The position numbers were made by a program, and so were the translations under genes. The notes under the pieces were generated by a model. It was given only the letters and a program-made list of their open reading frames with translations, ran no database searches and was not told where the DNA came from. A DNA stretch of 64,000 nt, taken from Neurospora tetraspora. Taxonomy: Eukaryota; Ascomycota; Sordariomycetes; Sordariales; Sordariaceae. Below are positions 11,246 to 21,212 of the stretch, one piece after another. Each line of letters begins with the position of its first letter. Position 1 is the first letter of the stretch. The stretch is from contig NW_026944385.1 in assembly GCF_033439725.1 (NCBI RefSeq), positions 2,327,001-2,391,000 of the forward strand, given 5' to 3'.

Positions 11246-12520
11246 ATGGTCCGCCATAAAAAGGACGGCTTCTCTTCGCGCGGCGGCAAAGGCGGCCACG
11301 GCCGGCACCCGCCCCGCAACAACCCCCGCGCCGGCAAAGCCCCTCAAGACGGCGCCGGCAGCGGCGGCGAAGACACCACAGCCAACCCTCACGACCCATC
11401 CGCTTCCTCGCGCCCCTACCGCCCTCCCTTCAAAGCCGCCTGCTGGGACCTCGGCCACTGCGACCCGAAGCGGTGCTCGGGCAAGAAGCTGATGAAGCTC
11501 GGTCTGATGCGCGAGCTGCACCTAGGCCAGCGACACTCGGGCGTCATCATCACGCCCAACGGCAAGCGGGTCGTGTCGCCCGCCGATAAAGAATTGATGG
11601 AGCAGTACGGCGCGGCGGTGGTGGAGTGCTCGTGGGCGCGCACCAAGGAGGTGGAGTGGAAGAAGGTGGGCGGCAAGTGCGAGCGCTTGTTGCCGTACCT
11701 GGTGGCGGCCAACACGGTCAACTACGGCAAGCCGTTCCGGCTGAACTGCGTGGAGGCGCTGGCGGCGGCGTTTGCGATTTGTGGGCATCTGGAGTGGGCG
11801 GAGGAGATTTTGGCTCCGTTTTCGTACGGCAGGGCGTTTTTGGATATCAACTCGAAGCTGTTCAAGATCTACTCGGCGTGCAAGGATGAGGATGAGATCA
11901 AGAAGGCCGAGGAGGCGTGGAGGGAGAGGCTGGAGAAGGAGTATACGGAGAGCAGAGAGGGCGAGTCGGATGATATTTGGACAACTGGAAACACAAATCG
12001 GAGACCAGCCATGGATGATTCAGATGAGGATGAAGACGACGAGGAGGAGGAAGATAGCGATGAGGAGGAAGACGGTAGCGACCAAGACGGCAGTGTAGAC
12101 GGTATCTACCTCGGAACCAAACCACCACCCAAACAGAAACAACCAGCAGCCTCCGACGACGAAGAGGAAGAAGAAGAAGATAGGGACCCGTTCGCCATAT
12201 CCGACGACAGCGATGACGAAGCCGAGATGGAGGCCATTCGGCGCAAGATTCTCGCATCCAAATCATTCGCCAACCCTGAACCGCCCAAGAAGACGGTGGA
12301 GATGATTGCCCGGCCCCAGGGACAGTACAAGCCGGATTCCGATGCCGAGCCGGACTCGGACAACGGAGAGGAGGATGACGAGTTTGACAATATCATTGCG
12401 GCCACGCCCGTTACCGATAGGATAGGACTGCAGAAGCTGGAGAAGGAGCGGACGCGGGCCACGGTGACGAGAGGGACCTTCTCGTCTGCTTCCATATCTG
12501 CGCCCAGAGGAGGAAGATAG
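11246..12520 (+). CDS. tsr3: Tsr3, 18S rRNA aminocarboxypropyltransferase
   Basis: One uninterrupted 424-residue frame. After a Gly/Arg-rich N-terminus (1-55) comes a cysteine motif WDLGHCDPKRCSGKKL, the RLI-type element at the start of Tsr3 proteins. It is followed by the SAM-binding catalytic core, including ITPNGKRVVSPAD, VVECSWARTKEVEW, RLLPYLVAANTVNYGKP, LNCVEALAAAFAICGH and FSYGRAFLDIN. These are characteristic of the family. By established knowledge Tsr3 transfers the 3-amino-3-carboxypropyl group of SAM to the hypermodified pseudouridine of 18S rRNA late in 40S maturation. The C-terminal ~190 residues are strongly acidic (long D/E runs near residues 255-275 and 305-330) and probably disordered, longer than in yeast Tsr3. 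No intron was needed. The gene is convergent with mitochondrial IF-2. Confidence 0.95.
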   Translation: MVRHKKDGFSSRGGKGGHGRHPPRNNPRAGKAPQDGAGSGGEDTTANPHDPSASSRPYRPPFKAACWDLGHCDPKRCSGKKLMKLGLMRELHLGQRHSGVIITPNGKRVVSPADKELMEQYGAAVVECSWARTKEVEWKKVGGKCERLLPYLVAANTVNYGKPFRLNCVEALAAAFAICGHLEWAEEILAPFSYGRAFLDINSKLFKIYSACKDEDEIKKAEEAWRERLEKEYTESREGESDDIWTTGNTNRRPAMDDSDEDEDDEEEEDSDEEEDGSDQDGSVDGIYLGTKPPPKQKQPAASDDEEEEEEDRDPFAISDDSDDEAEMEAIRRKILASKSFANPEPPKKTVEMIARPQGQYKPDSDAEPDSDNGEEDDEFDNIIAATPVTDRIGLQKLEKERTRATVTRGTFSSASISAPRGGR

Positions 12521-12875
12521 AGGAGATGATGGGTTAAGGATGTTGGCATATTAAGTTGAAAGGGCATTTGACGAAACAAAAAGAATCACACAAACCAGAT
12601 ATGGACTAACATATCATGCATTACTTTCCACTCCATGAATTCATCCAGCTGCCATGCTCAATTCGCCATCCAACGTTTGATTAATTCATCCATGCACCAC
12701 ATGCTTACGTGGTTCTACCATGTCTATATATCCCATCACCAATAGCTGCTGATATATGCAATACTATATCCGCCATCATCCATCTTTTCCCCACAGATAC
12801 CCATTTTTTATATCCCCGGTACTTTTTTGTACAATCGTGTATGTATGGTGTTACAAGAGGAGGACTATAAGTCCC
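12521..12875. other. Convergent 3' flank, Tsr3 / IF-2
   Basis: 355 bp with AT-rich patches (ATATATCCC, TTTTTTATATCC) between two stop codons. It probably contains both polyadenylation regions. No gene seen. Confidence 0.5.
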
Positions 12876-15800
12876 TTACAGATACCTCCTCTCTCTAATC
12901 TCCTCCACAACCTGGATGAGATCGCCTTCCTTGATGTCGTCAAACTCACCACCAAACTCGAGACCGCACTCGGTACCCTTGCGCATCTCCGTAACCTCCT
13001 TCTTGCCGTGCTTGACTGAACTGATGGTACCTGTTTGTGATTGATTATTAGCTTGGCCATCAACATAATGAAAAGGTCAGAGAAAAAACTCACCATCATA
13101 AACAACCTCTCCCTTCCTCTGCAACCTCACCCGTCCATTCCTCATCACCATTCCGTTCCTGACCTTGACACCCGCAATATTCTTGTACTTCCGTCCCTTG
13201 ATATTAATAGCAAACACCTGCGCCACCTCGGCCTCGCCCAGCACCTTGAACGAGATCGTGGGGGCCAAGCTCTCGCTCAGCACCTGGCGCACCTCCTCGG
13301 TCAGGTTGTAGATGATGTTGTGGTCCATGATCTTGACCTTATTCTCGACCGCCATGCGCTTGATGTGGCCCGGGATCGGGTTGTTGAAGTTGATAATCGT
13401 GCTGCCCGACACCGCGGCGTGCTCGACGTCCGACTCGGTGATCTGCCCCGGGCTAGACAGCAGCACGCGCGGCCGCACCTCGTTGCTGCCGATCTCGAGG
13501 ATCGACGCGCACACGGCCTCGACCGAGCCGTGCACGTCGCCCTTGACGGTGAAGTTGATCATCTTGGGCCCATCTGGCTTCTCCTCCGTCGCCTCGGCAC
13601 CGTCTTCGCCCTTCTCGGCTTCTTCTGCGGCGAGCCGTTCGGCCTCGCGCTCACGCTTAAGCCTCTCCATCTCTGTGATTTGCTCCATAGCCTCCTCACG
13701 CTCCTTCTGCTCGATGCGGTAGTGCACCGCGTTCTTGGCTTTGTCTTCGTTCGGCGCCTGGAGAACCATGTCGCCCGCCTCGGGCGGCTCCTTCCAGCCG
13801 AGAATCTCGACGGCTGTACCGGGAGGAGCCTCTTCGACCTCGATACCCGCTTCGTTGCGCAGACTGCGCACCTTGGCGAAGACACGGCCAGCGACAATGA
13901 AGTCGCCGGGACGCAGGGTGCCGCGCTTGACAAGCACGGTGGCCACGCGGCCGATGGGCTTGATACTGGACTCGAGAACCCACCCCTCGGCCATGCCGTC
14001 GGGCTCGGCGCGGATGTCGAGCATCTCGGACAGGAGAAGGATGTTGTCCTCGAGATCATCCATACCTTGACCGGTCTTGCCGCTGACGCAGACAACCTGG
14101 ACATCGCCGCCGTAGTCCTCGATCTCAACGCCGTTGGCGGCCAAGTCGGACTTGACGCGCTCAACGTTGGCTTGGTCCTTGTCGATCTTGTTGATGGCCA
14201 CGATCATAGGCACCTTGGCGGAGCGGGCATGCTTGATGGCCTCGATGGTCTGCGGCTTGACACTGTCGTCGGCGGCGACAACCAGGATGACAATGTCGGT
14301 GACGTTGGCGCCGCGCTGTCTCATGGACAGGAAGGCAGCGTGACCGGGTGTGTCAAGGAAGGTAATTTGCTTACCAGAGGACATCTGCACAGAGAAGGCA
14401 CCAATGTGCTGGGTAATACCACCGTGCTCACCGGCTGCGATGGAAGACTTCCGCAGGAAATCGAGCAAAGTAGTCTTACCGTGATCAACGTGCCCCATGA
14501 TAGTGACAACCGGTGGCCGTAAGGGTACGGTAGAGGGGTCCTCAGGAGGAGGGCGTGGCCTCAAGTCTTCATCCTCACCAGCATCGACTGTTGGCTCGAA
14601 GCCGTACTCTTGGGCAACCAAGGCGGCCGTCTCGCCGGTCATGATGCTATCCTTGGCGATATCTTCAAACCCGAGCTCTCCCAGTTGGGAGATGAACAGC
14701 TCTGTCTTCACGCCAAGGGCCATGCCAAGGTTGGCAACGCTGATGAACTCGGGAAGGAGAATAGGAATAGGGCCGGTCTCCTCATACTGGAGCCGCTCCT
14801 TCTCAGCCTTCTTGGCCAACCTTTCACGACGCTTATACTCGTACGCCATATCGTCAAAATCGTCGTCTTCGTTGTAGTCGCGCCGCCTACCTCCCTTCTT
14901 CTTGGGTTTCTTTTCCTCCTTGATATACCGCGAGGGAATCGGTATCTCTTCCAATGTAACCCTATCGCCTCTTGTCTGTCTTGCATTATCCCTGCCCCTG
15001 GGCTTTTCGAAATCTTGGTGCTCCAGCTTCTGTCCTTCCTTCTCCTTAGGCTTTCCTCCGTAGTCGTCAGCCCAATCCCAATCATCCGACATCTGCTTCT
15101 TGAACGCCTCGGTGGCCTCCCGAGTGCCCTCGGAAGCCGCCTCGGACTGCACTTGAGATGCTGGTCTGGTTGCATATCGATCTTCAGCCTGCTTCCAAAA
15201 GTTGCTACTATCTCCGGGCTCCGAACGTCTTTCTCCCTGAGAAAGGGGAGCAGTCTTGACAAAATCGTTATTATCGGTCAAGCGGTCGTTTCCCACGTTT
15301 CCCATGGTGTAACGGCGGGTGAGCCCCGCCCATTGCCCTTCAGTTTCACGCGTAGAATTGGAGTCCGGTGGAGGTGCAAACTTGGATGAAATTGACTGGT
15401 AAACCTCACGAGCTGAAGTTCTGGGTGGTGATGGAGGAGGAGGCTGAGTGGAAAATATGTCATCCCATGCGTCTGTATTGTCCGCACGGCGCTCCTCTTC
15501 CTCAGCGTTCTGCAAGTCGTCCTTGAGAGAACCCGTCTCTTGGCGTTTCCGTAGATCTTTGGCCGAAGTCTGTCTATCATGGGCAAAGAGACCATCAGCA
15601 AGGCTCCTCAGATTCTTTGCGGGAGCCTGAGGCTGGTTCTGAGCATGTCTTTGCTGTAATCGATCCCTGGCTGCTTTCTCGTGGGGAAGGAGTCGTTCTG
15701 TCTGGGATTGGCTGGCTGGCTGACTGGAGGTTGAAGAGGCGCCCCAGCTGCTTGTTCCCCAGCTGCTTGTTCCCCATCCTCCACCGGCTGGTTCAGTAGG

Positions 15801-16828
15801 TTGACTGGGTGTCAAACTAGCGGCTGTAAAAGCATCCCAGTTGCTTTGCCCCGAAGCCCCATCGACTTGTTCACTAGGTTGGCTGGTTGGGCCCGGCTTT
15901 GATGGTTCCCCGCTGGAGAGGCTCGATAGGCTGCTGACAGTTGGTTGACTTTGACCTGTTGGGTCTTGTGTCGGTCGGCTGGGAATTGGTTCGCTAGGAG
16001 CCGTTTGGCTGGAAGCTGATTGCCTAGGAGCTTGTTGAGGCGGAGGCGCCTGTGCCGGGAAACGTCTTATACCAAAAGGCTCTAATACCTTACGGACAGG
16101 AGCCTGGTTTTTTTGAGCTTCGCGCTCGGTTTTGGGTCCCGGCGTTTCTGTTGTAGGTCCTTGACCTGGTTCTTTCGGACGCATGAGCGTCCTGCGCACC
16201 ACAGGTCCCTGCTGTTCCTTCCGAGGCGGAGCCCCTTTAAACTCGTTCTGTTGACCTTCAGGTAGCCGGCGCAGCGGACGGTCATTCGGGGCGCGTTTGA
16301 ATGGCGCTGGTTCCAGTTTTCGAGCCGGCTGAGGAGCGGGCTTAGGAGCGACAGCGGCCGCGGCCATGCGTAACAGGCGCTCTCTTGCGGCTTTTTCGTG
16401 AGGAAGCAAGCCATAGTCGGCGGGCTTGGGTTGACTCTGTGCGGTTCCCGTTCCGGATGTCGTCTGGGTGGCCGGTGTCGCAGGGGCGGCCGGTTTCCAG
16501 GAACCACCCCATCCTCCTCCTCCTCCTCCTCCTCCTTCTCCTCCGGCGCTTGGTGTCGCAGGCTGTTGTTGGGTACCCCAGCTAGGTTTGTCGTCCCACG
16601 AAGAGTATACGCGGCGGGTGTTCGGATGGATTCGTTGCTGCTGTTGCTGGCGAAGCTGCCATCTGTGGCGGCAGAGCAGACACACAGAGGAAGTGCTCTG
16701 CTTCTGTTTCCAGAGTGGTGGTTGTCTCCATGTTAGCCAACTGACATGAACTGACTTGCTCTACGTCGTTGATGAGCAATGTGCGCATGGAAAACAGCAC
16801 TTACCTGCAACAATCCGCCCCTCATCAT
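12876..16828 (-). CDS. ifm1: Mitochondrial translation initiation factor IF-2
   Basis: Three exons: 16828-16805 (24 nt, MMRGGLLQ), 16697-13094 and 13030-12876, giving 1260 residues. The frame upstream of 16697 meets a TAG with no ATG, so the tiny first exon is required; its donor is a perfect GTAAGT and a GCTAACAT branch site lies in the intron. An acceptor 6 nt earlier (16703) is equally possible and adds two residues. The N-terminus has the arginine-rich look of a mitochondrial presequence. The G domain starts near residue 740: GHVDHGKTT (G1), DTPGH (G3), NKID (G4), SGKTG (G5), followed by the EF-Tu-like domain II and the IF-2 C-terminal domains. By family knowledge it is a GTPase that brings formyl-Met-tRNA to the mitoribosome. 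The ~700 residues before the G domain are Gln/Pro/Ser-rich and low-complexity, making this protein far longer than human or yeast mtIF-2. Confidence 0.95.
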
Positions 16829-17379
16829 CTTGTTTTATCACAGGGCATAGTTTGCCCAGCAGGACCAGAGAGGAGAAAGTAGCACAAGAGCCTGGCGCGA
16901 CAGCCAAGGTGGAATTTTGTAACTTACACGGGCGATCCGTTCCGTCCCGCAGTTCGCCAAAGCTTCGTACTGTACTGGTGCTGCAGCGCAGCCAAGCGCT
17001 ACATAATTAAAGTGGGCCTCTGAGCTAGCTGATAAGATAAAGAAGCTACATGTACTGTGTACGTATGCGGAAATAGCGAGGGGCAGCTGTCCGGCAGGCA
17101 ATTTGAGAAGCGGGTTAGGGTTAAAGCAGTGCTTTTGACCAGAGGTAGCTTCAGGGGCTTACAAACAATACAGGTACGTACCCCTCGAAGCTTCCCCCTG
17201 ACGTGGACCCTTTTGACCTCTCCAGAAATTTGGCCCCAACCGACGCTTCCTTCTCAACGAAGCTGCCAACTTTTCACTTTCTCCCCATCTCTTCACCGTC
17301 TCTTGACTCTTTTCTTTCATCTCCTTGAGGGCCCCCTCCTCAAGTTTCCAATTCATCACACCTAAACCGTCGCCAAAAC
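16829..17379. promoter_or_regulatory. Divergent promoter region, IF-2 / membrane protein
   Basis: A 551-bp gap. The + strand leader just before 17380 (about 17265-17345) is strongly pyrimidine-rich (CTTTTC, TCTTTC, CTCC runs) and the start context is AAAACATGG. No specific factor site identified. Confidence 0.45.
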
Positions 17380-18453
17380 ATGGCGCCCAAGAAAACCAGC
17401 AAAGGAGCACGCGGCGGCGGCGGCGGCACCAGCAGCTCCGGCTCCGGCGGTGCTCTCGAACCGCCCAAACCCTTCCGCATCGCCCCGGACTCGCTCAAAC
17501 CCTTCACCTCATCCCTCTCCAAGAAACACGTCTACATCGCGCACGTCGACCAGAAGCCGGCCTCCTTCAAGCGCAAGATCTTCTCGGTGCCGATCATGCT
17601 CAACGCCGCCGTCTTCGCCCTCTTCCTGTGGCGAATGTGGTACATCATCCCCTACTACGTAGCGCTTTTGTCTTCCTCGTTCCTGGGCTACGAGAACTCG
17701 ACGACGATCCGCATGGCCGACCTGACGTACCGACAATTCTTCGCGGTGGCCGGCCGGCGCACGCTCACCTTCTTGTTCGACTTTCTGATGGCCGTGTTCG
17801 TCTGGCCGTGGCCCATCGAGTTCGTGTTCGGGCGCAAGCACGGCAGCCCCGTGTCGTGGCGGACCGCGGTCGGGTTCCGCGACAAGGAGATCTACGTGCG
17901 CCGGTCGCGGTCGTGGGACACGCAGGTTTATGGAGTGGACATCTTTTCGGAGAAGCCCCAGGGCAACGAGGCGCGCGAGATTTTGTGGGGAATGGTCCGC
18001 AATGCGACCTCCCCCATGCTGCTGCAGGAGAAGACGGGATACCTGACCATGAACGGGGACTGGGACTTGGACTGGAAGGCCATGGTCAAGGCGACTACGT
18101 TGGTGGATAAGAAGGAGATCCCCCTGGACGCGTTCAGGACGCTGGTGCTTTGCCACCATGACAAGTTCGGGTGGGTTGCTAATGACATGAATGCCTCCGG
18201 GGAGAATGCGCAGGAGGATGAGCGCAGGAGACAGGTTTTTGCGTTCCGTGATGCGCTGGCGGCTATTGGAAAGGAGAACCTCTTCTATCGCTGGATCGAG
18301 GTCATTCAGTTTGAGACCCAGCAGGGCGGCTTTACGCAGGAGAGGCAGCTCAAGGTGGCGCAGCAGATCAGGGATCTCTTTAAGGAGAACGGAGTGGACT
18401 TTGATGAGTTCTGGAAGGAGGCTGTTGGGTCGGATCCTTCAGTTGGGTTATAA
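17380..18453 (+). CDS. Unassigned fungal membrane protein
   Basis: Single-exon frame of 357 residues. I do not recognise a named family. Visible: a disordered Gly/Ser-rich N-terminus (1-35), a positively charged stretch, a hydrophobic region at about 67-103 (IMLNAAVFALFLWRMWYIIP and the following YYVALLSSSFLGY), and a second at about 129-150 (LTFLFDFLMAVFVWPWPIEF). After these comes a roughly 200-residue soluble domain with a conserved feel: WDTQVYGVDIFSEKPQG, then TGYLTMNGDWDLDWKAMV, and a charged C-terminus ending GVDFDEFWKEAVG. The codon choice is strongly NNC/NNG, as in the other expressed genes here, so it is certainly coding. The membrane topology (two or three passes with a long tail on one side) is inference. 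It shares a promoter with mitochondrial IF-2. Confidence 0.85.
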   Translation: MAPKKTSKGARGGGGGTSSSGSGGALEPPKPFRIAPDSLKPFTSSLSKKHVYIAHVDQKPASFKRKIFSVPIMLNAAVFALFLWRMWYIIPYYVALLSSSFLGYENSTTIRMADLTYRQFFAVAGRRTLTFLFDFLMAVFVWPWPIEFVFGRKHGSPVSWRTAVGFRDKEIYVRRSRSWDTQVYGVDIFSEKPQGNEAREILWGMVRNATSPMLLQEKTGYLTMNGDWDLDWKAMVKATTLVDKKEIPLDAFRTLVLCHHDKFGWVANDMNASGENAQEDERRRQVFAFRDALAAIGKENLFYRWIEVIQFETQQGGFTQERQLKVAQQIRDLFKENGVDFDEFWKEAVGSDPSVGL

Positions 18454-18710
18454 TGACCGATACAAAAACGGGGAAGAGAGGAGGGGAAAAAGCAACGGCA
18501 TATACATCACCGGCTGAGTAGACGGGAACAAGGACATATTTTACGAGGAACATACAGATCATAATGCATATACAGGTATACGGGGCTGGACGAATAAAAG
18601 GCACCAGAAGAACCCAATAAATTACCGCTGCACGTTCGCTGCGGTCTATGGAAAGCGAAGAAGAGACCATGAAAAAAAGAGGATTCAAGACACCACCACC
18701 CTCATTGCCT

Positions 18711-19685
18711 TTATTTCTTGCTGCTCTTGGCTTTCTTCTGAGGACCAAGGGCGGCCTCGCGCCTCTTAGCCTCCTTAGCCTCGAACTGTTCCCTCTTGAG
18801 CTTCTCCTGGGCTTCGCGCTCTTCCTTCTCGGCCTATCAAAACCGAAATCTGTTAGCATCATGTCCCGTCTCATATACGAATGGAGCAACAACAACAAAA
18901 TATGCCAACATACCTGTTTCCTAGCAGCCTCCTGCTCTCTCTTCTCACGAATGAGCCTCAACCTAGCGAGATCGGCCTTGGCCTGATCCGTCTTGCCGGC
19001 CTCATGAAGCTTCTGATATCTCTCCTTCGCCGCAGCCGCCGCAGCCGCTTCACGCTCCTTCCTATTGCCGGGGGCCGAGTCCGCTATGCTGAGCTTCTTG
19101 ACGCCAGCGGCAGCCTCATCATCCGATTCCTCCGCCTTGGCGACGGGCTTCTTGGTCTGGTTGCGCGCAGCCTTAGAGTGGTTGGGGTTGGCGAGCATGG
19201 GCGCGTCCTTGTCGTCCTCGCTCTCCTCCTCCGAGTCGCTGGGCGGGAGGTCGCCAACCTGCACGGCGGCGGCCTTGGCGCGCGCGATGGCTGCCTCCTT
19301 CTTCGCCTTCTTTTGCGCCTTGAGCTCCTCGCGGGTCAGCTCAGCCTTGGGGGCCTTGCCAGAGGAGGGGCCGGCCTCGTCCTCGGAAGACTCCTCCTCC
19401 TCGGATTCTTCCTCGGATTCGGAGTCCTTGTTCTTGGCGCCGCCGGCGCTCCACATGCTGACTTCGTTGCCATCGGCGTCGAGGGGGCGAAGGTCGCGGG
19501 AGAAATGGTGGCCACCTGGGAGGGGGGTTGGTGGTTAGCAAGTCATTTTTTTTTTCTAGTTTTTTTTTGCAGTAGTTGGGAAGAATACTGCCGCGGCAGT
19601 CTCTTTATGGTAACATACCTCCACGAGTGTACTTCTTGAACTTGCCGCCGCGTCCACGTCCAGCTGGGCCAGTACCGCCTGCCAT
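18711..19685 (-). CDS. PP28/PDAP1-like acidic phosphoprotein
   Basis: Three exons, 19685-19619, 19515-18914 and 18833-18711, give 263 residues in phase (introns 103 and 80 nt). The N-terminus is GRGRGGKFKKYTRGG. The middle is Ser/Glu/Asp-rich with many casein-kinase-II-type SxxE/SDxE sites (SESEEESEEEESSEDE). The C-terminal module has NPN, then KERYQKLHEAGKTDQAKADL and ARLRLIREKREQEAARK, matching the conserved core of the 28 kDa heat- and acid-stable phosphoprotein (PDAP1, PP28) family, followed by a lysine-rich coiled tail. The biochemical role of this family is poorly defined; association with RNA or ribosomes has been suggested, and I assign none. The first intron contains two long A runs on the coding strand. 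The gene lies convergent to the membrane protein gene, 257 bp from its stop. Confidence 0.9.
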
Positions 19686-21212
19686 TTTGTCTTTGGTCTT
19701 TGGGGGTGTAGGTTGGTTTGGTTTGAAAAGTTGGTGATCGACGGTGTTCCGGTCGAGTGTCGTGGTATTTATGAAATTCGTTCGAATCGCGCGACGAGTC
19801 GTGGAGATTGGTGTAACTGGAAGTCGAGATCTACAACAATGCAACAGAACGGCACAGCCTTTTCCTCGAGTTTGTCGCAGAAAGTTAATGGGGACTTCCT
19901 GGAAGAGCATCCACCTCAGGGGACTCTGGCAGGCTACTGTAGCAGCTGAGATGCCCCGCATTAGGCAGGTACGAAAGTACATGCAAGAGACTGCGACGTG
20001 GGCTTACCCAGCCGACTATCGGCAAACCATTATTGGTTAGGTCCCTTATCGCCCCATGACTCCACCGCAACCTCCAGGGCCCGTGGCTCAATTCTTGCTT
20101 GAGGCGGTGCAACCCAGTAGGAACAGGAGTGGCTTGCGCGTGCTTTAAAAGTCTCGAGAGCGGGCCGAAATTTTTAGGATTTCTTTTTTCTTCTTTTTCT
20201 CTTCTTCACAACACATAAAACATATGTTCCTTCGTATTCACTCCGGTTTCCGTCTACTGCAATGACATTCTGGAGGGGAAAGCGGAGGATAGAAGAGAAT
20301 TATCAAGCTCTTACCCTCTACCTTTGTTCTTCTCTGTCGAGGAGTAGAGAAATATTTTGCCTGGGACATTTCCACACACCAAAACTCGGGTTTTTCGGTG
20401 TGTTTACCTATCATTAACTTACCTACGCACGTTTATCTGTCGTGAAGCTATTATCACTGACGTGCGCATGGTGAACCAAATGGGCTCATGATCTGGAAGA
20501 ATGCATTTGTCTTGATGAATATTTGTACTGTAGTCTTGAGGTCTGAACGTTCATGCCCGTTGCGCTCGTGCACATTATAGAATCGCGAGATGCAACCGGC
20601 GAACTGTCGGTTTTGGGTGCCCTCTGAGTCGGATGAAAACTTCAGCGAACGGTCATGTCGGTCCCTTTGATGGAGGTGCCCATGGTACATGTATCACAAG
20701 CTGTTTCACGACGCTTCTAGAGACCGAGGAAGGCTTCTGTTATCACAGACACGACGTAAGGCTAGCCTCGCTCAATTCTACAACTGCCATAACTTCATTT
20801 GCCAATTTTTTTTCTAACCAGTCCATCAACGCCTTCCCTTTGGTGAAAATCGAACATTTTCAAGGTGAATCTTTGCTTCGTCGGGCTTTCTCCCTCTCAG
20901 CAATTTCGCTTTTAGAACCCACATGCCAAAAACATACACCACACCAACATGGCTTCAACCACCAGCGTAGCCTCAAATTGAACAGAGAAACCCCAGCAAT
21001 ACGTTATCAGCAACATCATCGTCATGACCACCGCACAGTACTTACATAGAAGCTCACATATGCCGGGCAACTGACTGGGAAAACGTAGGAAAACAAGTAT
21101 TTTGAGTTCCACAAGGCAACTCTCAACTACCCAACTTGACAACTTGATAACCACTACTCTAGTTCCATCCGTCTCTCAAGCTTCTCAACTCCCGACACAT
21201 AACATCCTTGGT
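19686..21212. other. Intergenic region upstream of the PP28-like gene
   Basis: 1.5 kb between the PP28-like start and the eIF2A stop, both minus strand. A pyrimidine-rich run (TTTTTTCTTCTTTTTCTC) sits at about 20180-20205. Only short frames without family resemblance are present. Confidence 0.45.

Noticed and set aside
13041-14522. 493-codon + strand ORF opposite mitochondrial IF-2
   Set aside because: It lies entirely antisense to IF-2 exons and its intron. The NNC/NNG codon bias of the true gene leaves the opposite strand open. The translation is Leu/His/Asp/Val-rich with no domain.
17325-18110. 261-codon + strand frame overlapping the membrane protein
   Set aside because: A shifted-frame shadow of the 17380-18453 gene, Arg/His/Leu-rich and ending inside it.
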